Shown here: positions 35,672 through 43,630 of the stretch, piece after piece
Layout of the letters: every line of letters begins with the position of its first letter
Position numbering within the stretch: position 1 is the first letter of the stretch
DNA from: Sorangium cellulosum So ce56
GTDB taxonomy: Bacteria > Myxococcota_A > Polyangia > Polyangiales > Polyangiaceae
Direction of reading: 5' to 3'
NCBI RefSeq assembly: GCF_000067165.1
Contig: NC_010162.1
Span: forward strand, 3,988,501 to 4,052,500
Length of the DNA stretch: 64,000 nucleotides
Notes under the pieces: generated by a model
What the model was told of the DNA's origin: nothing
What the model saw: the letters and a program-made list of their open reading frames with translations, nothing else
Databases searched by the model: none
Position numbers and translations under genes: made by a program

Positions 35672-36364
35672 ATGATCTCGGAGGCGTGCGGGCTCTGTGC
35701 TTGGCCAGCGAGCCTCGTTGTCGACGACGTGCAGCGGCACAAGGGGGCGCTCCTGGACATGGCGCTGCAGATGCGTGCGGACGACAAAGAGCCGCTCGCG
35801 CGCGTGGCCTTTCGGGGCGCGCTCTACTGGCAGCGCTGGCTCCTGACGAAGGAGCCTGGGCTCCACGAGGAGGCTCGGGTCGTCTCGGGGCTCGAGTTCG
35901 CCCGAGAGGCCGGCGACTGGAAGGAGGCCGATATGCTCCTTGCCCACGCCGACGGCTCGAGCGCCCTCGCCGGTCTGCCGTTCGTCGATCACTGGAAGGC
36001 GCTCGTCGCGCAGCACTTGCCGGAGCAGGTGAGCGACGAGCACGAGCTCGAGGAGACGTTCCAGGAGTTCCGGCGGCACCCCAGCGAGGAGGCCGCGGAG
36101 AGCGTGCGGCGCTGCGCCACGGCCATCGCGCCGCTCGGGTCGCCCGTCCCGGTGCACAGCCTCCTGGCGCGTGTGGCGATGGATCTCGGCCAGACCGAGG
36201 AGGCGGAGTTCCACCTCGCCGCGCTCGTCGTCTGCAGGCCGCTCTGGATCCCCTACGTCGTGCAGCTGGCCGAGCACCAGGCGAGGCTCGATCTGCCGCG
36301 TGCCCTCCGCACCATCGAGGACGCGCGCCGACTCTTTGGTCCCGACTTCTGGCTCCCTCTTTGA
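35672..36364 (+). CDS. Small helical-repeat (TPR-like) hypothetical protein
   Basis: 230 residues. The ATG at 35672 is preceded by GAGGGGGGG. It is a soluble, acidic protein. Most of it is predicted as paired helices similar to TPRs ('LLARVAMDLGQTEEAEFHLA', 'ARLDLPRALRTIEDARRLFG'), suggesting a protein-binding role. A CGLCAWPASLVVD segment near the N-terminus has a CxxC pair that could bind metal. I do not recognise a named family. The stop codon lies inside the left arm of the nested palindrome at 36363, so transcription probably ends in that structure. Confidence 0.75.
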   Translation: MISEACGLCAWPASLVVDDVQRHKGALLDMALQMRADDKEPLARVAFRGALYWQRWLLTKEPGLHEEARVVSGLEFAREAGDWKEADMLLAHADGSSALAGLPFVDHWKALVAQHLPEQVSDEHELEETFQEFRRHPSEEAAESVRRCATAIAPLGSPVPVHSLLARVAMDLGQTEEAEFHLAALVVCRPLWIPYVVQLAEHQARLDLPRALRTIEDARRLFGPDFWLPL

Positions 36365-36487
36365 GCGGGGCTCACCCGCTTCGGATACGGGCCCATCTCG
36401 GCGTTTTCGGTGCTCAGCGCACGGGAGTGCGCTTGCGCGCCGAAAACGCCGATCTGGACCCGTCTCCTGTGCGGGTGAGCCCCGCTC
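36363..36487. repeat. Triple-nested palindromic element between convergent genes
   Basis: Three stems fit inside one another. The outer one, 36363-36379 against 36471-36487, is 17 bases and perfect. The middle one, 36387-36410 against 36440-36463, is 24 bases with three mismatches. The inner one, 36416-36422 against 36427-36433, is seven bases with a GGGA loop. The whole 125-bp sequence can fold back on itself. It overlaps the stop of the upstream gene and lies before the end of the convergent kinase-ATPase gene, so it may act as a bidirectional terminator, a REP-like element or both. Confidence 0.85.
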
Positions 36488-36581
36488 GGCGACGCATCTT
36501 GTGAGAGCGTCAGCCGTCGACAGCCTCTGATCCCCTTGGAGAGCTCTCGTTGCCGGGATCCAGCGCCCCCCGGACTCCGCC

Positions 36582-39500
36582 TCAGGTGTTCTCGAGCGTG
36601 CGCATCCAGCCGCTGATCCGCGCCCCCGCCGGCTTGGGCCAGCCCATCCGCGCGAAGCGCTCGAGGAGCTGCGGCGTGTGGTCTCCGGTGCGGCTGTCCT
36701 TGAAGGCCGCGCGCGCCGCGTCGAGCTCGCGCGCCGCCTCGTGGAAGCGCCCCTCGTGGTACGCGAGCCAGGCGAGCGTCAGGTGCCGGTGCTGCCGCGG
36801 CTCCGCCTCCGCGAGCGCCACCGCCTCGCACGCCATCAGGTGCTCGCGGGCGAGCTCCGCCTCCCCGCGGTGGAGCGCGATCTGCGCGAAGAGCAGCCGC
36901 GCCTCCACCAGGCCCCACGGATCCCCGAGCCGCTCGAAGAGCCTGCCGGCGGCGAGCGCGTGCTCCTCGGCGAGCTCCGGCGCGCCCGCGTCGAGGGCCA
37001 CCATCGAGAGCAGGCGCTCGCACCCGGCCTCGCCGCGCGGGTTCGCGACGTCGCGGAAGCTCTGCCGCGCCGCGAGCGCGCCCGAGCGCGCCGCCTCGAA
37101 GTTGCCGGCGCGGTGGTCCGAGTGCGACAGCGCGAGGTCGCACTGCGCGAGCCCGAGCCGGTAGCCGATGGCGTCGAAATCGGCGTGCGCGGTCGTGAGC
37201 AGCGCGCGCGCCGCCTCCGAGGTCGCCCCGGCCTGCTCGACCATGCTCTGCAGCAGCAGGCACTGCGCCCGGCCGAGCCGATCGCCGACCTCCATGAACC
37301 TCGACGCCCCGGACGCGAGCACCGCCCGCGCCCGCGCGTGCTCGCCGAGCAGGTAGTCGATCTCGCCGAGCAGCACCTCGCACTGCGCCTGCCCGTGGCC
37401 GTGGCCGATCTCGTCGAAGATCGCGTGCGCCCGCGCCACGAGCCGCCGGCCCTGCGCCTCCGCCCCGAGGTCCGACGCGATGTGCCCGAGCAGGCGCAGG
37501 CAGTGAGCCTGGTTCTCGCGGTCGCCGGCCTGCTCGAAGATGCGCCGCGCGTCCTCCGCGTCGCGCCGCGCCTCGTCGAGCCTCCCCGCCAGCCGCAGCG
37601 CCTCGGCGCGGAAGCGCAGCTGCGTCCCGAGGCGCGTCCCCGTCAGCACGGGCCGCGCGTCCACCCCGCCCCGGAGTCCCGGGCGCGAGTCGCTCCCCCC
37701 GGGCAGCTTGCCGTCGAGCACGGCGAGATCGCGGAGCGTCGCCGCGATGTCGCGCGAGCTCTGCCAGTGCGCCGCCACGTGCGCGTGCATGAGCGCCGCG
37801 GCCTCGTCGGTGTCGCCGGCGCGCAGGAGGCTGACCACCCGGTGCCGGAGGATGCGGCGGCTCGACGCGGCCGGGTGCGCCCCGAGCGCGTCGGCGGCGG
37901 CGCGGAACACGCGGGCCGCGTTCGGCTCGAGGAAGAGCTGCGAGAGGAGGTGCTCCTGGAGCAGCGCGTGCGGCCAGCGCAGGCGATCGCCCACGGCGAG
38001 GAGGATCTGGGCGCGCTGCATGGACGCGAGCGCCCGGTCCGCCGAGATATCGAGCGAGGTGAGGAGCGCGCGCAGGATCTCGCGCCGGATGTCGCCGCCG
38101 AGCGCGGCGGCGGCGCGCGCGCCGGTGCGGAGCTCCTCGGGCAGCGCCGCGAGGCGCTCTTCCCAGAGGTCGGCGGTCGTCGCCGCCTGCACCGCCATCG
38201 ACGCCCGCGGCACGAAGTACTTGCCCGCGCGGAGCTGGAGGTGCCCGCCGCCCGCCCACGCGTGCAGCAGCTGCAGCGCGAAGAGCGGGTTCCCCTTGCT
38301 GCGGGCCGTCGCGGCCTCGGCCGCCGCGTCGTCGAGCGGGAGCGTCTCCCGGAGCAGCGCGTGCGTCTGCGTGGGGTTCAGCGGGGCGACGTCGAGCCGC
38401 TCCCCGACGTAGGCCGCGAGCGCCCCCTCGATCCGCCGCGCCGCCACCGGATCGCACTCGACCGCCTCGCTCCTGACCGTCGCCACGACGAGCAGGCCCA
38501 GGTTCGGCGCGTCGCGGTGGAGCGTGAGGAGCCCCTCGAACGTCGTCGACGAGGCGTAGTGCAGGTCGTCGAGCCAGAGCAGCACCGGCCGGTCCCGGCC
38601 GATCCTCTCCAGCGTCTTGCGGATGATCAGCCAGCGGAGCTCGGGGCGATCCAGGCGGAAGCGCTTCCCCGTCGGGCCGACCGCCTCGCTCCCCGGGGGC
38701 GACGGCTTGATCCACTCGGCGGTCGCCGCGACCCACGTCTTGCCGACCTCGTCCTCCGGCGGGACCTCCCAGAGGTTCATCAGCACCTTCTCGACGATCT
38801 CGCGCTCGGCCCGCTCCAGCCGGTAGTGCTGGGTCACCGCGCCGAGCACGCCGTCGAGCGGCGCCGCGATGCGCCGGTAGCGCGCGCGGAGCGGCACCAT
38901 GAGCGCCCGCTCGTGGACCTCCTCGCAGAGCCACTCGGCCAGCCGGCTCTTGCCGACGCCGGCCTCGCCCGCGAGCAGGACGAACCGGTGCATCGCCTTC
39001 GGCGCGTCGACCATCTCGGCCACGACCTCCATGAGCCGCGCCCGCTCCCCCGTCCGCGCGACGAACGGGCTCGGCCGGAGCGCGAGCAGCCCGGTGGTCG
39101 TCACGGACGGCGGCGGGTCGTCGTCTGGAGGCTCGATGAGCTCGGGCGTGAGCAGCTCCTTGCGGCTCGGGGGCAGGCGGCCGCTCGTCAAGAGGGCGAT
39201 CGGCAGCGGCGTCGCGGTCACGTTCGCGTTGTTGCGCGGCTCGAACCGCTTCCACACCCGCCGCGCGTCGCCCGCGAAGTCGAAGCGGTGCCAGGGCCGC
39301 TTCGCGAGCAGCCGCTTCGCGAACTTCGCGACGTCGCCCGGCACCGCCGTGGGGAGCGGCAGGTCCGGGATCGGCGCGCTCCGGTGCTGCTGGAGGAGCT
39401 CGTCGTTGTTGCCGTCGTAGACCTCGCCGCCGGCGAGCAGGGCGTAGAGGATGCAGCCGAGCGCGTAGAGGTCCGTCGGCGGTCCGACGTGGGGCGCCGC

Positions 39501-40127
39501 GAAGCGGATCTGCTCGGGCGCCATCCAGCCCGGGGTGCCGGCGCCCCAGCGCACCGTGGGTTCGCTCTCCCTGGAGCCGTCGAGCCGGTGATCGACCCGG
39601 TCCTGGATGAGCCAGGCCAGCCCGAGGTCGAGCACGTGCACGAGCGGCGGCTCGCCCCCGTGCTGCAGATCGACGAGGACGTTGGACGGCTTCAGGTCAC
39701 CGTGGATCACGCCGCGCGCGTGCGCGTGCGCCAGCGCGCCGAGCACCTGGTCGATGACGCTCCAGATGATCGGCCAGGGCAGCGGGTCCTCGAGCCGCGC
39801 GAGGTAGAGCCACTCGTGGAGCGATCGACCTGGGACGGCGTCCATCACGAGGTACGGCGTCCCGTTGCTGAGCGCCCCGAAGTCGCGGGCCTTGACGAGC
39901 GCCGGATGGGAGAGCCCGGCGAGCGCCCGGGCTTCCTCCTGGAACCACCAGGCGTCCTCGGGTCGGGCCGCCGCGCCTGGCCGGTCGAGCAGCTTCACGG
40001 CCACGCGCTCGTCGAGCACGAGATCGCGGCAGAGATAGACGACCCCCATGCCGCCGCGACCCAGCTCTCGGCGGACCTGATAGCGACCGGCCAGGATCGT
40101 GCCCGGTAAAAAGCCTTCTTCCGACAT
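36582..40127 (-). CDS. Ser/Thr kinase-STAND ATPase-TPR fusion regulator with HGD catalytic loop
   Basis: 1181 residues from the ATG at 40127. Kinase domain: GRGGMGVV, Lys45, catalytic loop IHGDLKPSN (Gly143 replaces the usual Arg; Asp144 is kept), and DLG at 167-169 instead of DFG. The loss of the HRD arginine suggests activation without activation-loop phosphorylation. An ATPase module follows SPFVARTGERARL, with Walker A GEAGVGKSR near residue 390 and Walker B VLLWLDDLHYAS. The last 500 residues are TPR repeats (for example 'LGHIASDLGAEAQGRRLVAR'). It has no membrane helix. The gene is divergent from moaD by 149 bases. It is a likely cytoplasmic signalling hub of the same class as the gene at 9105. 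Confidence 0.9.
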   Translation of the reverse strand: MSEEGFLPGTILAGRYQVRRELGRGGMGVVYLCRDLVLDERVAVKLLDRPGAAARPEDAWWFQEEARALAGLSHPALVKARDFGALSNGTPYLVMDAVPGRSLHEWLYLARLEDPLPWPIIWSVIDQVLGALAHAHARGVIHGDLKPSNVLVDLQHGGEPPLVHVLDLGLAWLIQDRVDHRLDGSRESEPTVRWGAGTPGWMAPEQIRFAAPHVGPPTDLYALGCILYALLAGGEVYDGNNDELLQQHRSAPIPDLPLPTAVPGDVAKFAKRLLAKRPWHRFDFAGDARRVWKRFEPRNNANVTATPLPIALLTSGRLPPSRKELLTPELIEPPDDDPPPSVTTTGLLALRPSPFVARTGERARLMEVVAEMVDAPKAMHRFVLLAGEAGVGKSRLAEWLCEEVHERALMVPLRARYRRIAAPLDGVLGAVTQHYRLERAEREIVEKVLMNLWEVPPEDEVGKTWVAATAEWIKPSPPGSEAVGPTGKRFRLDRPELRWLIIRKTLERIGRDRPVLLWLDDLHYASSTTFEGLLTLHRDAPNLGLLVVATVRSEAVECDPVAARRIEGALAAYVGERLDVAPLNPTQTHALLRETLPLDDAAAEAATARSKGNPLFALQLLHAWAGGGHLQLRAGKYFVPRASMAVQAATTADLWEERLAALPEELRTGARAAAALGGDIRREILRALLTSLDISADRALASMQRAQILLAVGDRLRWPHALLQEHLLSQLFLEPNAARVFRAAADALGAHPAASSRRILRHRVVSLLRAGDTDEAAALMHAHVAAHWQSSRDIAATLRDLAVLDGKLPGGSDSRPGLRGGVDARPVLTGTRLGTQLRFRAEALRLAGRLDEARRDAEDARRIFEQAGDRENQAHCLRLLGHIASDLGAEAQGRRLVARAHAIFDEIGHGHGQAQCEVLLGEIDYLLGEHARARAVLASGASRFMEVGDRLGRAQCLLLQSMVEQAGATSEAARALLTTAHADFDAIGYRLGLAQCDLALSHSDHRAGNFEAARSGALAARQSFRDVANPRGEAGCERLLSMVALDAGAPELAEEHALAAGRLFERLGDPWGLVEARLLFAQIALHRGEAELAREHLMACEAVALAEAEPRQHRHLTLAWLAYHEGRFHEAARELDAARAAFKDSRTGDHTPQLLERFARMGWPKPAGARISGWMRTLENT

Positions 40128-40276
40128 GACGGTGAGCCGCCCGATGATAGCCGTGCCGGCCGGGCCCGGTAGACTCGAATCTCGCCAGGAGCCAGGAGCC
40201 AGCGGCCAGGGCGGCCCGAGGTCGCTTGCCGGCAGTTCGTGGTGTCCGGTCCGCGGAGCGATGCTAGGTTGCGGTG

Positions 40277-40528
40277 ATGGATGCAGCGGTACGCGTGCTT
40301 GCATTCGCTGGCGCGAGGGATGTGCTGGGTGCCGGAGAAGTGGCGCTGCCGCTGGCTGGCCCCTGCACCGCAGCGGAGCTCCTGGAGCACGTCTGTGCTC
40401 GTTATCCGGGGCTCGGCCCCTACAAGGGATCCATCCGGGTGGCGGTGAACGGCGTCTATGCGACGCCGAGCGATCCTGTAGGTTTCGGTGACGAGGTCGC
40501 GCTGATCCCGCCGGTGGCGGGCGGCTAG
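40277..40528 (+). CDS. moaD: Molybdopterin synthase small subunit MoaD
   Basis: 83 residues from the ATG at 40277; a GTG immediately before it, at 40274, could also be used. It is a ubiquitin-fold sulfur carrier: 'VRVLAFAGARDVLG', 'YPGLGPYKGSIRVAVNGVYA' and the essential C-terminal Gly-Gly tail (PPVAGG). The tail is adenylated by MoeB and thiocarboxylated before handing sulfur to precursor Z in molybdopterin synthase. It is the first gene of the moaD-moaA-moaC-moaE cluster, 25 bases from moaA. Confidence 0.93.
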   Translation: MDAAVRVLAFAGARDVLGAGEVALPLAGPCTAAELLEHVCARYPGLGPYKGSIRVAVNGVYATPSDPVGFGDEVALIPPVAGG

Positions 40529-40553
40529 CGAGAGGACCCGAGAGGGACGCGCC

Positions 40554-41675
40554 ATGCCTTCTTCTATCGGCGGCCTCGATCCTGCGCGCACTGCGGGCGA
40601 CGCGTCGGCTCAGCGGCGGCGATCGCTGCCGCTGGTCGGCGGCGGAGACGCTGGCCGACGCGCCGCCGTCATCCCGTACCGCGACGGCTCCCGCGAGGCA
40701 GCTGGCGAGCACGCGGGGCCCGCGCCGCGGAGCGTGCGCATCTCGGTCACGGATCGGTGCGACTTCGCGTGTACCTACTGCCGCCCGTCGCGGCATGACG
40801 GCTATGCCGACGGCAAGCTCATGACGGCCGCCTGGCGCACCATGTTCGAGGCGCTGCGCGACGCCGGCATCCGGCGGGTGCGCCTGACCGGCGGCGAGCC
40901 GCTGCTCCACCCCGAGATCGTGTCGATCGTCGGGTGCCTCGCCGCGCTCGGCTTCGAGGATCTGGCCCTCACGACGAACGCGTCGCAGCTCGCGCGGCTC
41001 GCCGGGGCGCTGCGCGCCGCCGGGCTGCACCGGCTGAACGTCTCGATCGACACCCTCGATCCCGGGCGCTTCGGCGAGATGACCCGGGGCGGCGAGCTCG
41101 CCCGGGTGCTCGACGGCATCGACGCCGCGATCGCGGCGGGCTTCTCGCCGATCAAGCTGAACACGGTGGTCCTCCGCGGCGTGAACGACGACGAGATCGA
41201 GCGGCTCGCGCTGTGGGCCTGGGAGCGCCGGATGGTGCCGCGCTTCCTCGAGGTGATGCCGATCGCCGAGGGCGCTCGGCTCGTCGGCAAGCACCTGGTC
41301 ACCGCGGCCGAGATGAGGGCGCGCCTCGCCGAGCACCTCCTCCCGGAGGAGGCGGCCGCCGAGCCCGGTCTCGGCCCGGCCAGGTACGTCCGCGCGCGCC
41401 GCGACCCGTCGCTCCGCGTGGGCTTCATCACGGGCACCAGCGACACGTTCTGCGAGAGCTGTGATCGCCTGCGCGTCTCCTCGACGGGCGTGCTCCGGCC
41501 GTGCCTCGCCACCGACGATGGCGTCGACGCCTCGCGCGAGGCGAAGAGCGGCGATCGGGCGGCGATCCGCCTGCGCCTGGACGAGGCGTGGCGCCTCAAG
41601 CCGGACGGCAAGGTCTGGAAGGGCTGCACCGAAGAGACGGCCTCCGCGGTGTCGATCCGCGCGATCGGCGGCTGA
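40554..41675 (+). CDS. moaA: GTP 3',8-cyclase MoaA
   Basis: 373 residues from an ATG. A radical SAM enzyme that, with MoaC, turns GTP into cyclic pyranopterin monophosphate, the first step of molybdenum cofactor synthesis. The SAM cluster motif is CDFACTYC (Cys69, 73, 76) and LTGGEPLLHP follows. The second cluster is TFCESCDRLRVSSTG-x3-RPC near residues 300-317. The conserved C-terminal GG is present. About 45 residues of Arg/Gly-rich sequence precede the usual start of the family, so a later start is possible but no better codon context is evident. Confidence 0.95.
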   Translation: MPSSIGGLDPARTAGDASAQRRRSLPLVGGGDAGRRAAVIPYRDGSREAAGEHAGPAPRSVRISVTDRCDFACTYCRPSRHDGYADGKLMTAAWRTMFEALRDAGIRRVRLTGGEPLLHPEIVSIVGCLAALGFEDLALTTNASQLARLAGALRAAGLHRLNVSIDTLDPGRFGEMTRGGELARVLDGIDAAIAAGFSPIKLNTVVLRGVNDDEIERLALWAWERRMVPRFLEVMPIAEGARLVGKHLVTAAEMRARLAEHLLPEEAAAEPGLGPARYVRARRDPSLRVGFITGTSDTFCESCDRLRVSSTGVLRPCLATDDGVDASREAKSGDRAAIRLRLDEAWRLKPDGKVWKGCTEETASAVSIRAIGG

Positions 41676-41735
41676 CGGAGCGGGCGGATCCGCGCGGGGC
41701 CGGATCACGTTCGGCTTCCGGTCCTCACGGCTGCC

Positions 41736-42269
41736 GTGTCAGATTCCGGGGCGATGCCGCGAACCCCTGATCGACCCGGCGAGGGCGAAGCGCTCTCGAC
41801 TCACCTCTCTCCGAGCGGCGAGGCCCGCATGGTGCCTGTCGAAGGCAAGCCCGTCACGCACCGCCGCGCTGTCGCGTCCGGCGCCGTCATGATGCGCCCC
41901 GAGACCATCGCCCGGGTCGCGCGCGACGACGCCCCGAAGGGCGACGTGCTGGCCGCGGCGCGGATCGCCGGGATCATGGCGGCGAAGCGCACGCCGGAGC
42001 TCATCCCGCTCTGCCACGGCATCGCGCTCACGCACGTCTCGGTCTCGCTCGACGTGGACGAGCCCTCCGCGACGATCCGGGTGACCGCCGCCGCGGAGGC
42101 GGTGGATCGCACAGGGGTCGAGATGGAGGCCATGGTCGCGGTGAGCGCCGCGTGCTTGACGATCTACGACATGCTCAAGGGGATCGATCGCGAGATGGTG
42201 ATCTCGGACATCAAGCTGCTCGAGAAGAGCGGGGGCCGCTCCGGCCATTTCCAGCGGAGCGCGCCGTGA
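41736..42269 (+). CDS. moaC: Cyclic pyranopterin monophosphate synthase MoaC
   Basis: 177 residues if the GTG at 41736 is used; the ATG at 41754 is an equally good start. Family signatures: 'LSTHLSPSGEARMVPVEGK', PLCHGIAL, RTGVEMEAMVAVS and the Lys/Asp-containing C-terminal stretch DMLKGIDREMVISDIKL. It completes the GTP rearrangement begun by MoaA. The stop overlaps the moaE start (GTGA), so the two are translationally coupled. Confidence 0.94.
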   Translation: MSDSGAMPRTPDRPGEGEALSTHLSPSGEARMVPVEGKPVTHRRAVASGAVMMRPETIARVARDDAPKGDVLAAARIAGIMAAKRTPELIPLCHGIALTHVSVSLDVDEPSATIRVTAAAEAVDRTGVEMEAMVAVSAACLTIYDMLKGIDREMVISDIKLLEKSGGRSGHFQRSAP

Positions 42270-42841
42270 GCCGGATCCGCGCCGAGCCGCTCGGCCTCGA
42301 CGAGCTCATCGCCGCGGTGTCTCACCCTGGCGCGGGCGGCATCGCCACGTTCCTGGGCGCGGTGCGCGACGTCAACGAGGGCCGTTCGGTCACGCTGCTG
42401 GAGTACGAGGCCTACGGGACGATGGCCGAGGCCGAGCTAGAGCGGATCCTGTCGGAGATCGCCGCAGAGATCCCTGGCGTGCGCGTCGCCGCGACGCACC
42501 GGGTGGGCGCGCTCCGCGTCGGCGATGTCGCCGTCGCCTGCGCCGCGAGCGCGCCGCACCGGGGAGAGGCGTTCCGCGGGTGCCGCCTGCTCATCGACCG
42601 CATCAAGGAGCGCCTGCCGATCTGGAAGCGTGAGCACGGGCCGGACGGCCCCTACTGGGTCGGATGGGAGGACGCCCGCTGCGCCGGCGAGCACGGGCAC
42701 GAGGCGCCCCGCGGGCACGCGCACGGCGAAGAGCCCCACGGGCACGCGCACGGCGACGAGGAGCCCCACGGGCACGCGCACGGCGACGAGGGGCCCCACG
42801 GGCACGGTGGGGCGGCGCCTCCGGCCAGCGCTGGCGCCTAG
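42266..42841 (+). CDS. moaE: Molybdopterin synthase catalytic subunit MoaE with His-rich C-terminal tail
   Basis: 191 residues. The GTG start overlaps the moaC stop. The catalytic core is complete: FLGAVRDVNEGRSV, the TMAEAELERIL helix, HRVGALRVGDVAV, HRGEAFRGCRLLIDRIKERL and PIWKRE with the active-site lysine. E. coli MoaE is about 150 residues. Here an additional 40-residue tail holds about 14 His in HGHAHGDEE-type repeats, coded by 26- to 30-base tandem units. Such tails usually bind Ni, Zn, Co or Cu, which raises the idea of a metal store or chaperone linked to cofactor synthesis (inference). The gene ends in a short duplicated segment shared with the 3' end of phoU. Confidence 0.95.
   Translation: MSRIRAEPLGLDELIAAVSHPGAGGIATFLGAVRDVNEGRSVTLLEYEAYGTMAEAELERILSEIAAEIPGVRVAATHRVGALRVGDVAVACAASAPHRGEAFRGCRLLIDRIKERLPIWKREHGPDGPYWVGWEDARCAGEHGHEAPRGHAHGEEPHGHAHGDEEPHGHAHGDEGPHGHGGAAPPASAGA
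42707..42806 (+). repeat. Tandem repeats encoding the MoaE histidine tail
   Basis: Near-identical in-frame units (one of 26, two of 30 bases and a partial one) start ccccacgggcacgcgcacgg and encode PHGHAHGDEE or similar. Units differ by only a few bases, so the expansion looks recent. Confidence 0.85.
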
Positions 42842-42895
42842 CGCAGGCGCCGGCCGGGCGGCGCCTCCGGGCGGCGCTGGCGCCTAGCGCAGGCG
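42811..42895. repeat. 39-bp direct duplication spanning two convergent stop codons
   Basis: 42811-42849 and 42857-42895 are copies differing at three or four bases. Each includes GGCGCCTAGCGC. In the first copy TAG is the moaE stop. In the second the complementary TAG is the phoU stop. The duplication apparently created or reset the end of one of the two convergent genes. Confidence 0.8.
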
Positions 42896-43630
42896 AAGCC
42901 CGGCCGGCGGAGGCGAGGAGAGCGGGTCGTTCTCCTTCAGGCGGTTGTGGTGCCGGATGTCCGTCCCTTTGACGAGGAAGACGACCGACTCGGCGATGTT
43001 CATCGCGTGATCGGCGATGCGCTCCAGGTACTTGGCGATCGACTGGATGCGTGTGGCCCTGTACACCGTGCTCGGGTCGCGGCTCATGACGAGGAGCACC
43101 TCCTGGAAGATGCGGGCGTAGTGCTCGTCGATCACGTCATCGCGCGTGAGCAGCTGGTTCGCTCGCTCGCAGTCGCGGGCGACCAGCGCGTCCAGCGCCT
43201 CGTGCACCACCTCGATCGCCTCGTCCGCGAGGCCCTGCAGATCCGCCACCGGCGCGAGCGGCGGCTCCTCGTTGAGCTCCTGCACGCGCTCGCAGACGTT
43301 CACCACGAGGTCGCCGACCCGCTCCAGATCGGTGACGATCTTGAGCGCCGTGGTCACGAAGCGCAGGTCGGACGCGACGGGCTGGCGCGTCGCGAGGATC
43401 CTCATACAGAGCTCGTCGACCTCGCACTCGAGGCGGTTGATCCGGCGATCGAGCCGGATCGTCGCCTTGGCGAGGCCCGTGTCGCGCGTCGTGAGCGCGG
43501 TCGAGCCCTTCTGGATCATCTCCTCGACGAGGCTGCCCATGAGCAGCAGCTTCTCGCGAAGCGTGCGTAGCTCGTGCTCGTAGACCTTGCTCGTGTGCGA
43601 CGTCGGCATGACTCTATCCCCCGCTTCCAT
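42884..43630 (-). CDS. phoU: Phosphate transport/signalling regulator PhoU
   Basis: 248 residues. The ATG at 43630 overlaps the pstB stop (ATGA); an alternative ATG at 43609 would drop seven residues. It consists of two PhoU three-helix bundles with the E/DxxxD metal-binding motifs (RLECEVDELCMRIL, VTDLERVGDLVVNV, YLERIADHAMNIAE). PhoU keeps PhoR inactive when phosphate enters through PstSCAB and protects against toxic uptake. It is the last gene of the phosphate operon. The C-terminal PPPAGLRLR comes from the duplicated segment shared with the 3' side of moaE. Confidence 0.96.
   Translation of the reverse strand: MEAGDRVMPTSHTSKVYEHELRTLREKLLLMGSLVEEMIQKGSTALTTRDTGLAKATIRLDRRINRLECEVDELCMRILATRQPVASDLRFVTTALKIVTDLERVGDLVVNVCERVQELNEEPPLAPVADLQGLADEAIEVVHEALDALVARDCERANQLLTRDDVIDEHYARIFQEVLLVMSRDPSTVYRATRIQSIAKYLERIADHAMNIAESVVFLVKGTDIRHHNRLKENDPLSSPPPAGLRLR

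Noticed and set aside
35361..35675. 104-codon frame across the 9-bp repeats
   Set aside because: The hydrophobic start is only the translated repeat, and the rest is Arg/Cys-rich noise; no ribosome-binding site.
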